A DNA stretch of 7,079 nt from CAWJEL01 sp964647255 (GTDB lineage: Bacteria; Chloroflexota; Anaerolineae; CG2-30-64-16), in NCBI GenBank assembly GCA_964647255.1, contig CAZYGI010000133.1:1-7079 (forward strand). The letters run 5' to 3'. The first letter of the stretch is position 1; the number at the start of each line of letters is the position of its first letter. Position numbers and translations under genes: made by a program. A model generated the notes under the pieces. That model was given only the letters and a program-made list of their open reading frames with translations. It ran no database searches and had not been told where the DNA came from. Shown in pieces: positions 1-4,996 of the stretch.

Positions 1-1696
1 AATAGGTGATCACCTCGTCCAGCCCGGCGCCAACCAGGATGTCCCGGACCTTCTCGTCGCATTCCAGCTTCAGGTTGCGGCGCTGCGGCGGGAGCTCATC
101 CTCCAACAGCGTCGGCGTCAGCCGGTCGTACCCGTAGATGCGGCCGATCTCCTCGGCCAGGTCCGCGGGGATGTTCACGTCCTGGCGGTGGCTGGGGACT
201 CCAACGCGGAGGAGCGGAGGTGTGGAGGTGGGAAGGCGCTCGCTGCTCCCCTCCTCTGCCCCTCTGCCCCTCGGCTCCTCGGCCACAACGAACTCCAACG
301 CCTCCAAGATCCGCACCATCTCTTCGACCGGAATCTCCGCGCCGAGGATGCGGTTGACGTAGGCCGGGTCGAGCTCGACGGTTTTGGCTTCCGGCTTGCC
401 GGGGTACGCGTCACCGTAGACCGGCCGCGTGACGCCGCCGGCGAGCTCGCCCAGGAGCTGGCACGCGCGGGTCAGCGCGGAGGCGGTCAGCTCCGGGTCT
501 ACCTGCTTGCCAAAACGGCTCCCGGCCTCGCTGCTGAGCTTGAGCAATTGGCCCGTGCGGCGGATGCTGAGGAAGTTGAAGTTGGCCGATTCCAGCAGCA
601 CGGTGACCGTCGCGTCGTTGACTTCGGTGTTCGCGCCGCCCATCACGCCGGCCACCGCGATCGCACCGGCGGTGTCGGTGATCAGCAGCATGTCGGGATC
701 GAGCGCCCGATCCACGCCGTCCAGCGTTGTGAGGTGCTCGCCCGGATGCGCGCGGCGCATGATGATCGTGGGCCTTGAGAAACCCGGTTTCTCGGAGAAA
801 CCGGGTTTCTGGGCACGCGCCCGCAGTAGATCGTAGTCGAACGCGTGCAGCGGCTGGCCCACTTCCAGCATGACGTAGTTCGTTACGTCCACGACGTTGT
901 TGATCGGTCGCATCCCCGCGCGCAGCAGCCGTTGCTGCATCCACATGGGCGACGGCGCCAGCCGCAGCCCCTCGATCAGCGCGGCCGAGTAGCGCAGGCA
1001 CAGGTCGGGCGCCTCGATCACGATGCCGGTGAAGTCGGCGTCGGCGGCGAGCGGCGTCCGGTCGGGCATGGGGACGGGGTGGCGGAACGGCTGGCCGGTC
1101 AGAGCGGCGAGCTCGCGGGCGATGCCGGTCACGCATTGCAGATGCCCGAACGCGCCCTTGATTTGGAACTCGAGCACCGCGTCGCCCAGGTAATCGGCCA
1201 GCGGGGTGCCCACCGGCGCGTCGTCCGGCAGCACCAGGTTGCCCTCGTGCGCGTCGCTCAGGTCAAGCTCTTTTTCGGAGCAGACCATGCCCTCGGAGAC
1301 GACGCCGCGAATCTTGCTCGGTTTCAGCTTGACGATCCGGCGTTCCTCGCTGTGGCCGTCCACCAGCCGCGCGCCGGACATGGCGTACGCGACCTTAGGC
1401 CCCCGGCCGCCGCTGAGATCCTGGCCGATGAAGGGGAACATGTTCGGCGCACCCGTCACCACGGTCATCGGTGCGCTGGCGCCGTAATCCACGCGCACCA
1501 GCGTCAGCCGCTCCGCGTCGGGATGGCGCTGCACGTCGAGGATCTGGCCGACGAAGATCTTGTCCCGGTCCCAGAGTTCGCCGATGCGCTGAATGCCTTC
1601 CACTTCCAAGCCCGCCAGCGTCAGCCGCTCCGCCAGCGCCTCCACGGGCAGGGTGATGTCCACATAGTCTTTGAGCCAACTAAGGGGTATTTTCAT
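1..1696 (-). CDS. pheT: Phenylalanine--tRNA ligase beta subunit, 3' end cut off by window edge
   Basis: Beta subunit of the cytoplasmic alpha2-beta2 phenylalanyl-tRNA synthetase, which charges tRNA-Phe; the beta chain binds tRNA and carries the B3/B4 editing region. The start MKIPLSWLKDYVD is typical of PheT and is preceded by AAAGGA 8 nt upstream (1705-1710). About 565 residues are visible of roughly 800 usual. An EMAP/OB-fold tRNA-binding domain lies near residues 40-150 (VTGAPN, GMVCSEKELDL), then B3/B4 with NNVVDVTNYVMLE and PLHAFD (282-287), then B5 with VPSHRQDV and EEIGRIYGYD. The catalytic-like core and C-terminal ferredoxin-fold anticodon-binding domain fall outside. Two insertions are odd: residues 296-307 (QKPGFSEKPGFS), encoded by a palindromic repeat, and residues 473-496, encoded by a GA/CT-rich hairpin. 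Both keep the frame, and I read no stop or frameshift. It follows pheS by 58 nt and is presumably cotranscribed with it. Confidence 0.97.
   Translation of the reverse strand, partial: MKIPLSWLKDYVDITLPVEALAERLTLAGLEVEGIQRIGELWDRDKIFVGQILDVQRHPDAERLTLVRVDYGASAPMTVVTGAPNMFPFIGQDLSGGRGPKVAYAMSGARLVDGHSEERRIVKLKPSKIRGVVSEGMVCSEKELDLSDAHEGNLVLPDDAPVGTPLADYLGDAVLEFQIKGAFGHLQCVTGIARELAALTGQPFRHPVPMPDRTPLAADADFTGIVIEAPDLCLRYSAALIEGLRLAPSPMWMQQRLLRAGMRPINNVVDVTNYVMLEVGQPLHAFDYDLLRARAQKPGFSEKPGFSRPTIIMRRAHPGEHLTTLDGVDRALDPDMLLITDTAGAIAVAGVMGGANTEVNDATVTVLLESANFNFLSIRRTGQLLKLSSEAGSRFGKQVDPELTASALTRACQLLGELAGGVTRPVYGDAYPGKPEAKTVELDPAYVNRILGAEIPVEEMVRILEALEFVVAEEPRGRGAEEGSSERLPTSTPPLLRVGVPSHRQDVNIPADLAEEIGRIYGYDRLTPTLLEDELPPQRRNLKLECDEKVRDILVGAGLDEVITY
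209..280. repeat. 72-nt GA/CT-rich hairpin inserted in frame in pheT
   Basis: Bounded by inverted 12-nt arms GAGGAGCGGAGG (209-220) and CCTCGGCTCCTC (269-280), matching at 11 of 12 positions. On the plus strand the left half is almost all purine and the right half almost all pyrimidine, including a repeated CCCCTCTG motif. It is exactly 24 codons and codon-aligned, encoding PheT residues 473-496 (starting EEPRGRGAEEG, ending PTSTPPLL). This falls in the B5 domain between LEALEFVVA and RVGVPSHRQDV, where homologues usually have only a few loop residues. Confidence 0.75.
778..810. repeat. 33-nt double palindrome inserted in frame in pheT
   Basis: Two 15-nt arms, AGAAACCCGGTTTCT (778-792) and AGAAACCGGGTTTCT (796-810), are exact reverse complements separated by CGG. 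Each arm is also nearly self-complementary around its central base. The element is 11 codons long and contributes most of the PheT segment QKPGFSEKPGFS (residues 296-307), between PLHAFDYDLLRARA and RPTIIMRRA, where other PheT proteins have a short turn. From memory, similar AGAAACC/GGTTTCT palindromes are scattered in cyanobacterial and Chloroflexota genomes. I cannot confirm the family here. Confidence 0.85.
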
Positions 1697-1704
1697 AGCC
1701 GTGT

Positions 1705-1710
1705 TCCTTT
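1705..1710 (-). promoter_or_regulatory. pheT ribosome binding site
   Basis: AAAGGA on the minus strand, 8 nt before the pheT ATG at 1696. It lies directly after the 8-nt repeat block, so the repeat has not displaced the translation signal. Confidence 0.75.
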
Positions 1711-1711
1711 G

Positions 1712-1755
1712 CGTTTACACGTTTACACGTTCCAACGTTTACACGTTTCAACGTT
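1712..1755 (-). repeat. Tandem 8-nt AACGTnnn repeat between pheS and pheT
   Basis: Read on the minus strand from the last base of the pheS stop codon, the spacer is AACGTTGA, AACGTGTA, AACGTTGG, AACGTGTA, AACGTGTA, then AACG: five full 8-nt units and a half unit. It fills most of the 58-nt gap and ends just before the pheT Shine-Dalgarno. A related block lies upstream of pheS (2824-2863). No coding role is apparent. Confidence 0.85.
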
Positions 1756-2810
1756 CATCCGAACTGCCCCAAGAATCTCAGATCGTTCCCATAGAAGTAC
1801 CGGATGTCCTTGACGCTGTACTTTAGCATCGTCGGCCGCTCGACGCCCATGCCGAAGGCGAAGCCGGAGTAGACGTCCGGGTCGTAGCCGCCGTTGCGCA
1901 GGACGACCGGGTGCACCATGCCCGCACCGCCTATCTCCAGCCAGCCGGTGTATTTGCAGACCGGGCAGCCCTTGCCCTCGCAAAGCACGCAGTCCATGTC
2001 GGCCTCGATGCTGGGTTCGGTGAAGGGGAAGTAGCTGCCGCGCACCCGCAACTTGCGCCCGCTCCCGTACATCTGCCGGGCGAACTCGCGCAGCGTGCCG
2101 ATCAGGTCGGTCATGCGGATGCCCTTGCCCACCGCCAGCCCTTCCATCTGGTAGAACTGGTGCTCGGAGCGCACGGTGATCTGCTCGTAACGGTAGACTT
2201 TGCCGGGCAGCACGACGCGGATCGGTTCGGGGCAACGTTCGCGCATGACACGAATCTGGCCCGGGCTGGTGTGCGTCCGCATCACCAACGTGCGCTCGGC
2301 CGGATCGGGGTTTGGGTTTTGGCTGACCCAGAAGGTGTCCCACATGTCGCGTGCCGGGTGATAGGCCGGAATGTTGAGCAGGCTGAAGTTGTAATCGTCC
2401 GTCTCCACGTCCGGCCCGTCGTAGACCTCGAAGCCCATCCCCGCGAAGACCGCGTAGAGCTGGCGCAGGTTCTGCGTGGTGACGTGCAGATGGCCGATGC
2501 TGGGCGGCCGGCCGGGCAGGGTGACGTCCACCGCGCCTGCGGCCAGTTCGGCGGCTAAGGCCTCCGCCTTGAGCGCCTCCTGCCGCGCGTCAAACGCGGC
2601 CTCCAGCGCCGCCTTGACCTCGTTCGCAGCGGCGCCGTAGGCGGGACGCTCCTCCCTGGGCAGGCTGCCCAAAACGCTCATCGCCGTGGTCAGCGCGCCG
2701 CCCTTGCGGCTCAGATACCGGACGCGCCAGGCTTCCAGCGCCTCCGCATCCGCCGCCGCGGCCAGCCCCGTCAGCGCTTCATCTCGGAGTTGGATCAGGT
2801 TTTCGTACAT
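1755..2810 (-). CDS. pheS: Phenylalanine--tRNA ligase alpha subunit
   Basis: Catalytic subunit of phenylalanyl-tRNA synthetase: activates Phe with ATP and transfers it to tRNA-Phe in the cytoplasm as a heterotetramer with PheT. 351 residues, normal for the family. The N-terminal helical coiled-coil domain (about 1-90) is followed by the class II core: YNFSLLNIPAYHPARDMWDTF, the RTHTSPGQIR segment, motif 2 (YRYEQITVRSEHQFYQMEGL) and motif 3 (GFAFGMGVERP). The GFAF segment that lines the Phe pocket is intact. A CVLC-x4-CPVC zinc-ribbon-like insert precedes TGWLEIGGAGMVHP, as in many Gram-positive-type PheS proteins and unlike E. coli. Motif 3 reads ERPTMLKY where ERLAMLKY is usual. I chose ATG 2810 because MYENLIQLRDEAL fits the family start and GGAGGA lies 3-4 nt upstream, a rather tight spacing. 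The open frame continues upstream only through the leader. It is controlled by the T-box leader. Confidence 0.97.
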   Translation of the reverse strand: MYENLIQLRDEALTGLAAAADAEALEAWRVRYLSRKGGALTTAMSVLGSLPREERPAYGAAANEVKAALEAAFDARQEALKAEALAAELAAGAVDVTLPGRPPSIGHLHVTTQNLRQLYAVFAGMGFEVYDGPDVETDDYNFSLLNIPAYHPARDMWDTFWVSQNPNPDPAERTLVMRTHTSPGQIRVMRERCPEPIRVVLPGKVYRYEQITVRSEHQFYQMEGLAVGKGIRMTDLIGTLREFARQMYGSGRKLRVRGSYFPFTEPSIEADMDCVLCEGKGCPVCKYTGWLEIGGAGMVHPVVLRNGGYDPDVYSGFAFGMGVERPTMLKYSVKDIRYFYGNDLRFLGQFG

Positions 2811-2813
2811 GGG

Positions 2814-2819
2814 TCCTCC
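2814..2819 (-). promoter_or_regulatory. pheS ribosome binding site
   Basis: GGAGGA on the minus strand, 3 nt before ATG 2810 (4 nt if the core is GGAGG). It is closer than the usual 6-9 nt, but it is the only Shine-Dalgarno-like sequence near the start, and it supports this ATG over more upstream in-frame codons. Confidence 0.7.
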
Positions 2820-2823
2820 ATCA

Positions 2824-2863
2824 ACCTCGTTGACACGTGTGCACGTTTGCATGTTCCAACGTT
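2824..2863 (-). repeat. Degenerate 8-nt AACGTnnn repeat in the pheS 5' leader
   Basis: On the minus strand it reads AACGTTGG, AACATGCA, AACGTGCA, CACGTGTC, AACGAGGT, keeping the same 8-nt step as the block before pheT. Its first 22 nt match the pheT-side block at about 20 positions. It lies between the T-box terminator U-run and the pheS ribosome binding site. Confidence 0.75.
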
Positions 2864-2871
2864 CTAACTTT

Positions 2872-2911
2872 AAACAAAAACAGCGCCCATCCCCACAGGG
2901 ACGAAGCGCTG
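2872..2911 (-). terminator. Intrinsic terminator of the pheS T-box leader
   Basis: Minus-strand hairpin: outer stem CAGCGC (2906-2911) with GCGCTG (2881-2886), inner stem CGTCCC with GGGATG, loop TGTG, followed by TTTTTGTTT (2872-2880). The 5' strand contains the CCCTG that can instead pair with CAGGG of the T-box sequence to form the antiterminator. It is therefore the conditional switch, not a gene-end terminator. Confidence 0.93.
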
Positions 2912-3035
2912 CTCGACTTCGCGGTGCCACCCTGGTTCCTTCGCTCGCGCGAAGGCCCTCAACTCCGGCGGCCCGATTCGACGGGCTTACCGGTTCCCCG
3001 GATAACGGCGGGGCGCCGGGACGAACTACTTACGC

Positions 3036-3106
3036 GAGATAGAGACTTGAGACCGGAGATAGAGACGCGTGCCTGTCTCTCTATCTCTATCCTCTACTCT
3101 CTATCT
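3036..3106. repeat. GATAGAGA-type simple repeat forming the arm of T-box stem II
   Basis: On the plus strand the block begins GAGATAGAGACTTGAGACC, repeats GAGATAGAGAC, and after a short GCGTGCCT turn continues as CTCTCTATCTCTATCC and CTCTCTATCT. Purine-rich copies lie on one side and their complements on the other, so the RNA can fold into a long, slightly slippery hairpin between the GGACGA/TCGTCC base of stem II. Confidence 0.75.
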
Positions 3107-3258
3107 GGTTTCCCTCGTCCGGCTCGGGAGGGAACTTCGGCGTGGTTCATGCCGGCCGGGCTTGCAGCCCCCTGTGGGACCCGGCCTCTCTGGGACCATC
3201 CCCGCGCTTACTTTCCTCCGTCACAGCCTGTGCTCGCGGTCATTCAATTGTAAGACCG

Positions 3259-3288
3259 ATTATGCCGCAGATGGGGTGTGTTTGTCAA
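3259..3288 (-). promoter_or_regulatory. Sigma-70-type promoter of the pheST operon
   Basis: TTGACA (3283-3288) and CATAAT (3259-3264) on the minus strand, 18 nt apart: a perfect -35 and a 5 of 6 match at -10. Transcription should begin near 3250-3253, just before T-box stem I. Confidence 0.85.
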
Positions 3289-3325
3289 ACATCGAAACAA
3301 CAGCGGATTCGCCATCCCTAAACGG

Positions 3326-3365
3326 AGAGGCGGCTCCCACACCGCAGGGTGCAGGAGTCGCCTCT
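3326..3365. other. Strong GC-rich hairpin after the surface-protein gene
   Basis: AGAGGCG and CGCCTCT outer arms with inner CTCC/GGAG and CACC/GGTG pairing, lying 21 nt past the stop of the SdrD-like gene and about 40 nt upstream of the pheS -35. It may end or stabilise the surface-protein transcript. There is no proper U-run after it (only GTTT on the minus strand), so calling it an intrinsic terminator would be an overreach. Confidence 0.5.
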
Positions 3366-3386
3366 GGTATGCCTCAGACAAGAGCC

Positions 3387-4745
3387 TTACCGGCGGCGGC
3401 GCCAGGCCAGGATGCCTGCCAGCAAGGCGCCCGCGGCCGCAAGACCGACCTCAACTGACATCGCCGGCAGCGGTGCCGCGGCGAACCCCTGGAGCGTTAC
3501 AGCGGTCGGGCTCGTGCCGGCGGCGAAGTCGTAGTTCGGGTTGTATCCGCTCGGCACGTTATAGGTGATCGAGGTTGGGGTGGTGATTTGGACATAATCA
3601 TTCGGCTGCTCAATGGCCGCCGCGTTGACCCACTCCGCGACTTTGTGGCACGGCTTGGTGGCGCTGGTGTAGTTCAACACCTGTTCCAGGTCCACATCGG
3701 TGGCATCCAACCGGACGGTGTAGGTCCCGGGCGGCAGCCCCTGGAAGGTGTAGAGCCCGAAGGTGTCGGTGTTCATCTCGCCGATCAGGGCGTTGGCGGC
3801 GTTGTACAGGCGCACCGTGATGCATTGCAGGCCGACATCACCTGGCCCGCCATCATTCTGCTGTCCATCCAGATTGATGTCCCACCAGACCCAGTCACCC
3901 ACACCGACCTCTGTATTCGGGATGCCGGCGAAGCCGAAGTCTGCATCCAGGAAGTGCTGTCCAACTCCCAACGCGACATCCATCGGGTCATTGTGTGTCG
4001 TCAACGTCCAACCGAACGGCACGTCGCTTTGATCGCAGTCCACCACGTAGGCGCCCGCGGGCAGATTGTCGAACAGATACCAGCCGTTGCCGTCGGTCGT
4101 GCGGACACCTTGATAGGTGAGAGCGCCGGTGTTCGGGTCTTTAAGCCAGAGCCGCACATCCACATTGGCCAACGCATGGGTTGCCACCGCCTCGTTCTGC
4201 TGGCCGTTGCGATCCTCATCGTGCCACACGTAGTCACCGATGCTGCCCAACGAGGCATTCCCGAAGTTGAGGCTGCCGTTGTACCCGGTCGGGGCCGTGC
4301 TCAGCAGTTGGAAATTGGTGCCTCCCTTATAATAGATCTGATACACACCGCCGTTTGTATTCGGGTAGGTTTGCGTCCACCCGGATTGGAGCACCTCGGA
4401 GACGTTATATGTCTTGTACGATGGCATGGAGGGGAACTCCCATTTGCCATAGTAGGAGCTGCCGTATTCATTGCTCCACGTCGTTGCGTAGTACGTTGTA
4501 TAGGGGGAGCTCACCATCTGGATTTTGATCTTCCAGCCGCTCAGGCCGGGTTCCCCGCTCTCCCAGTTTTGGCCGTCTGCATCCAGGTCCTTGAATTTGG
4601 CGCCGACCGGGGAGCAGTCAATCCCTTCCGGCCCGGACGCCAGAGCGCTCGCATACGCGACGGATGCCAGAATCAGCATCGCACCTACCATGCTCAGCAC
4701 AGCAATAACACTGAGCGCGTTCCGCAGTCGTCGCTTGCCTTCCAT
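3387..4745 (-). CDS. Secreted, membrane-anchored SdrD B-like repeat surface protein
   Basis: 452 residues; likely an extracellular cell-surface protein of unknown ligand. ATG 4745 is preceded by AGAAGGAG at 7 nt; a longer frame reaching 4832 has no such signal. Residues 5-8 (RRLR) and the hydrophobic stretch 11-32 ending AYASALA form a signal peptide, with cleavage likely near 31-37. Three SdrD-B/Cna-B-like beta modules follow: about 47-165 (DLDADGQNWESGEPGLSGWKI, a Tyr-rich middle), 166-275 (GDYVWHDEDRNGQQNE to YLFDNLPAGAYVV) and 278-405 (GDWVWWDINLDGQQND to YTFQGLPPGTYTV). The DxDxDG-like loops resemble calcium sites of SdrD B repeats. The C-terminus has a hydrophobic helix (about 430-448) then RRRR, a tripartite sorting-like tail without LPXTG. 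Four Cys (44, 237, 308, 366). It lies downstream of a two-component pair. Confidence 0.88.
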   Translation of the reverse strand: MEGKRRLRNALSVIAVLSMVGAMLILASVAYASALASGPEGIDCSPVGAKFKDLDADGQNWESGEPGLSGWKIKIQMVSSPYTTYYATTWSNEYGSSYYGKWEFPSMPSYKTYNVSEVLQSGWTQTYPNTNGGVYQIYYKGGTNFQLLSTAPTGYNGSLNFGNASLGSIGDYVWHDEDRNGQQNEAVATHALANVDVRLWLKDPNTGALTYQGVRTTDGNGWYLFDNLPAGAYVVDCDQSDVPFGWTLTTHNDPMDVALGVGQHFLDADFGFAGIPNTEVGVGDWVWWDINLDGQQNDGGPGDVGLQCITVRLYNAANALIGEMNTDTFGLYTFQGLPPGTYTVRLDATDVDLEQVLNYTSATKPCHKVAEWVNAAAIEQPNDYVQITTPTSITYNVPSGYNPNYDFAAGTSPTAVTLQGFAAAPLPAMSVEVGLAAAGALLAGILAWRRRR

Positions 4746-4752
4746 GTTGATT

Positions 4753-4760
4753 CTCCTTCT
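4753..4760 (-). promoter_or_regulatory. Ribosome binding site of the surface-protein gene
   Basis: AGAAGGAG on the minus strand, 7 nt before ATG 4745. It decides the start: choosing an earlier in-frame codon would put this signal inside the gene and push the signal peptide away from the N-terminus. Confidence 0.85.
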
Positions 4761-4849
4761 GAGCGCCGGACGCTCATGAGCCCTCTGAACAGCGAGGCCG
4801 ATGGCGGACGCTCGCTTGCCCGGTCTGGGCATCTATCCTCAGTACAATT

Positions 4850-4868
4850 GAGTATGACACGAATACTC
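4850..4868. promoter_or_regulatory. Inverted repeat GAGTAT-N7-ATACTC overlapping the candidate promoter
   Basis: GAGTAT (4850-4855) and ATACTC (4863-4868) are perfect inverted arms around a 7-nt spacer. They cover the -10 and part of the promoter spacer. This is a plausible dimer-binding operator; the neighbouring LuxR-type regulator is one candidate binder, but nothing in the sequence proves it. Confidence 0.4.
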
Positions 4869-4879
4869 TTGCCGGGCAA
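4851..4879 (-). promoter_or_regulatory. Candidate promoter of the surface-protein gene
   Basis: TTGCCC (4874-4879) and CATACT (4851-4856) on the minus strand, 17 nt apart, each a 4 of 6 match to the sigma-70 consensus. This would give a leader of about 100 nt. The match is moderate; regulation by an activator would fit such a weak promoter. Confidence 0.5.
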
Positions 4880-4936
4880 TGGGATAAACAAGCGCGTGGG
4901 ATGGCTAGAAGTGCCCGTTTTTGGCGCCCGTGGTGC

Positions 4937-4950
4937 GGTCATTAATGACC
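4937..4950. promoter_or_regulatory. 14-bp perfect palindrome GGTCATTAATGACC
   Basis: Perfect dyad in the 251-nt gap between the response regulator and the surface-protein gene, centred about 100 nt upstream of the predicted transcription start. The AT core with GGTCA/TGACC arms looks more like a protein-binding site than a terminator, and no U-run follows on either strand. Confidence 0.4.
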
Positions 4951-4976
4951 AGCCCGGTGAGACCGAGGGCCTCCCA

Positions 4977-4992
4977 GGGCGAGGTGTCGCCC
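4977..4992. other. Short perfect hairpin after the response-regulator gene
   Basis: GGGCGA and TCGCCC pair around a 4-nt loop, 4 nt past the regulator stop codon on the minus strand. It lacks a U-run, so it is at most a weak or factor-dependent end of the kinase-regulator transcript, or a 3'-end stabilising structure. Confidence 0.35.
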
Positions 4993-4996
4993 GCGT

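Larger units (their letters stand above)
2872..3250 (-). ncRNA. T-box riboswitch leader (Phe) controlling pheST
   Basis: The transcribed leader senses the charging state of tRNA-Phe. Visible parts, 5' to 3' on the minus strand: stem I closed by GGCT (3225-3228) with AGCC (3121-3124), with AGTA, AGAGAG and an apical GCTGCAAGCC loop. The specifier loop reads GAA-G-TTC, with TTC (3132-3134) as the Phe codon matching anticodon GAA. Stem II is closed by GGACGA (3115-3120) with TCGTCC (3019-3024). A stem IIA/B-like region follows (about 2960-3018), then stem III (2938-2955, CCTTCGC loop GCGAAGG). The T-box sequence CCAGGGTGGCACCGCG is at 2920-2935, followed by the terminator. Uncharged tRNA-Phe should bind specifier and T-box bulge and favour antitermination. 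Oddities: stem II's arm is built of GATAGAGA repeats, and the acceptor-pairing base is C. Confidence 0.95.

Noticed and set aside
209..810. Possible frameshift or pseudogene in pheT at the repeat insertions
   Set aside because: Reading codon by codon, both insertions are multiples of three, and conserved PheT sequence resumes in the same frame on both sides.
1712..1755. CRISPR-like repeat array
   Set aside because: Units are 8 nt with no unique spacers and no cas genes nearby. It is a short tandem repeat.
845..1813. Plus-strand open frame of about 320 codons
   Set aside because: It is a high-GC shadow of pheT and the pheS end, rich in His/Gln/Arg from reversed codons, and reads through the 8-nt repeat. 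pheT on the minus strand is unmistakable.
2811..2930. Longer pheS start within the leader
   Set aside because: The frame stays open upstream, but it would translate the repeat, the terminator and the T-box sequence. The family start and the GGAGGA site point to ATG 2810.
3326..3365. Intrinsic terminator for the surface-protein gene
   Set aside because: The hairpin is strong, but no U-run follows on the minus strand, so it is listed only as a hairpin.
2837..3458. Overlapping plus-strand frames across the leader region
   Set aside because: They cover the T-box riboswitch, its promoter and the hairpin. The conserved RNA elements explain the sequence, and the peptides show no family features.
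3423..3480. LPXTG sortase signal in the surface protein
   Set aside because: The tail has LPAMS before the hydrophobic helix, not LPXTG, so a canonical sortase A substrate call is not supported.
4746..4832. Longer N-terminus for the surface protein
   Set aside because: It would bury a strong AGAAGGAG site and place 29 extra residues before the signal peptide.
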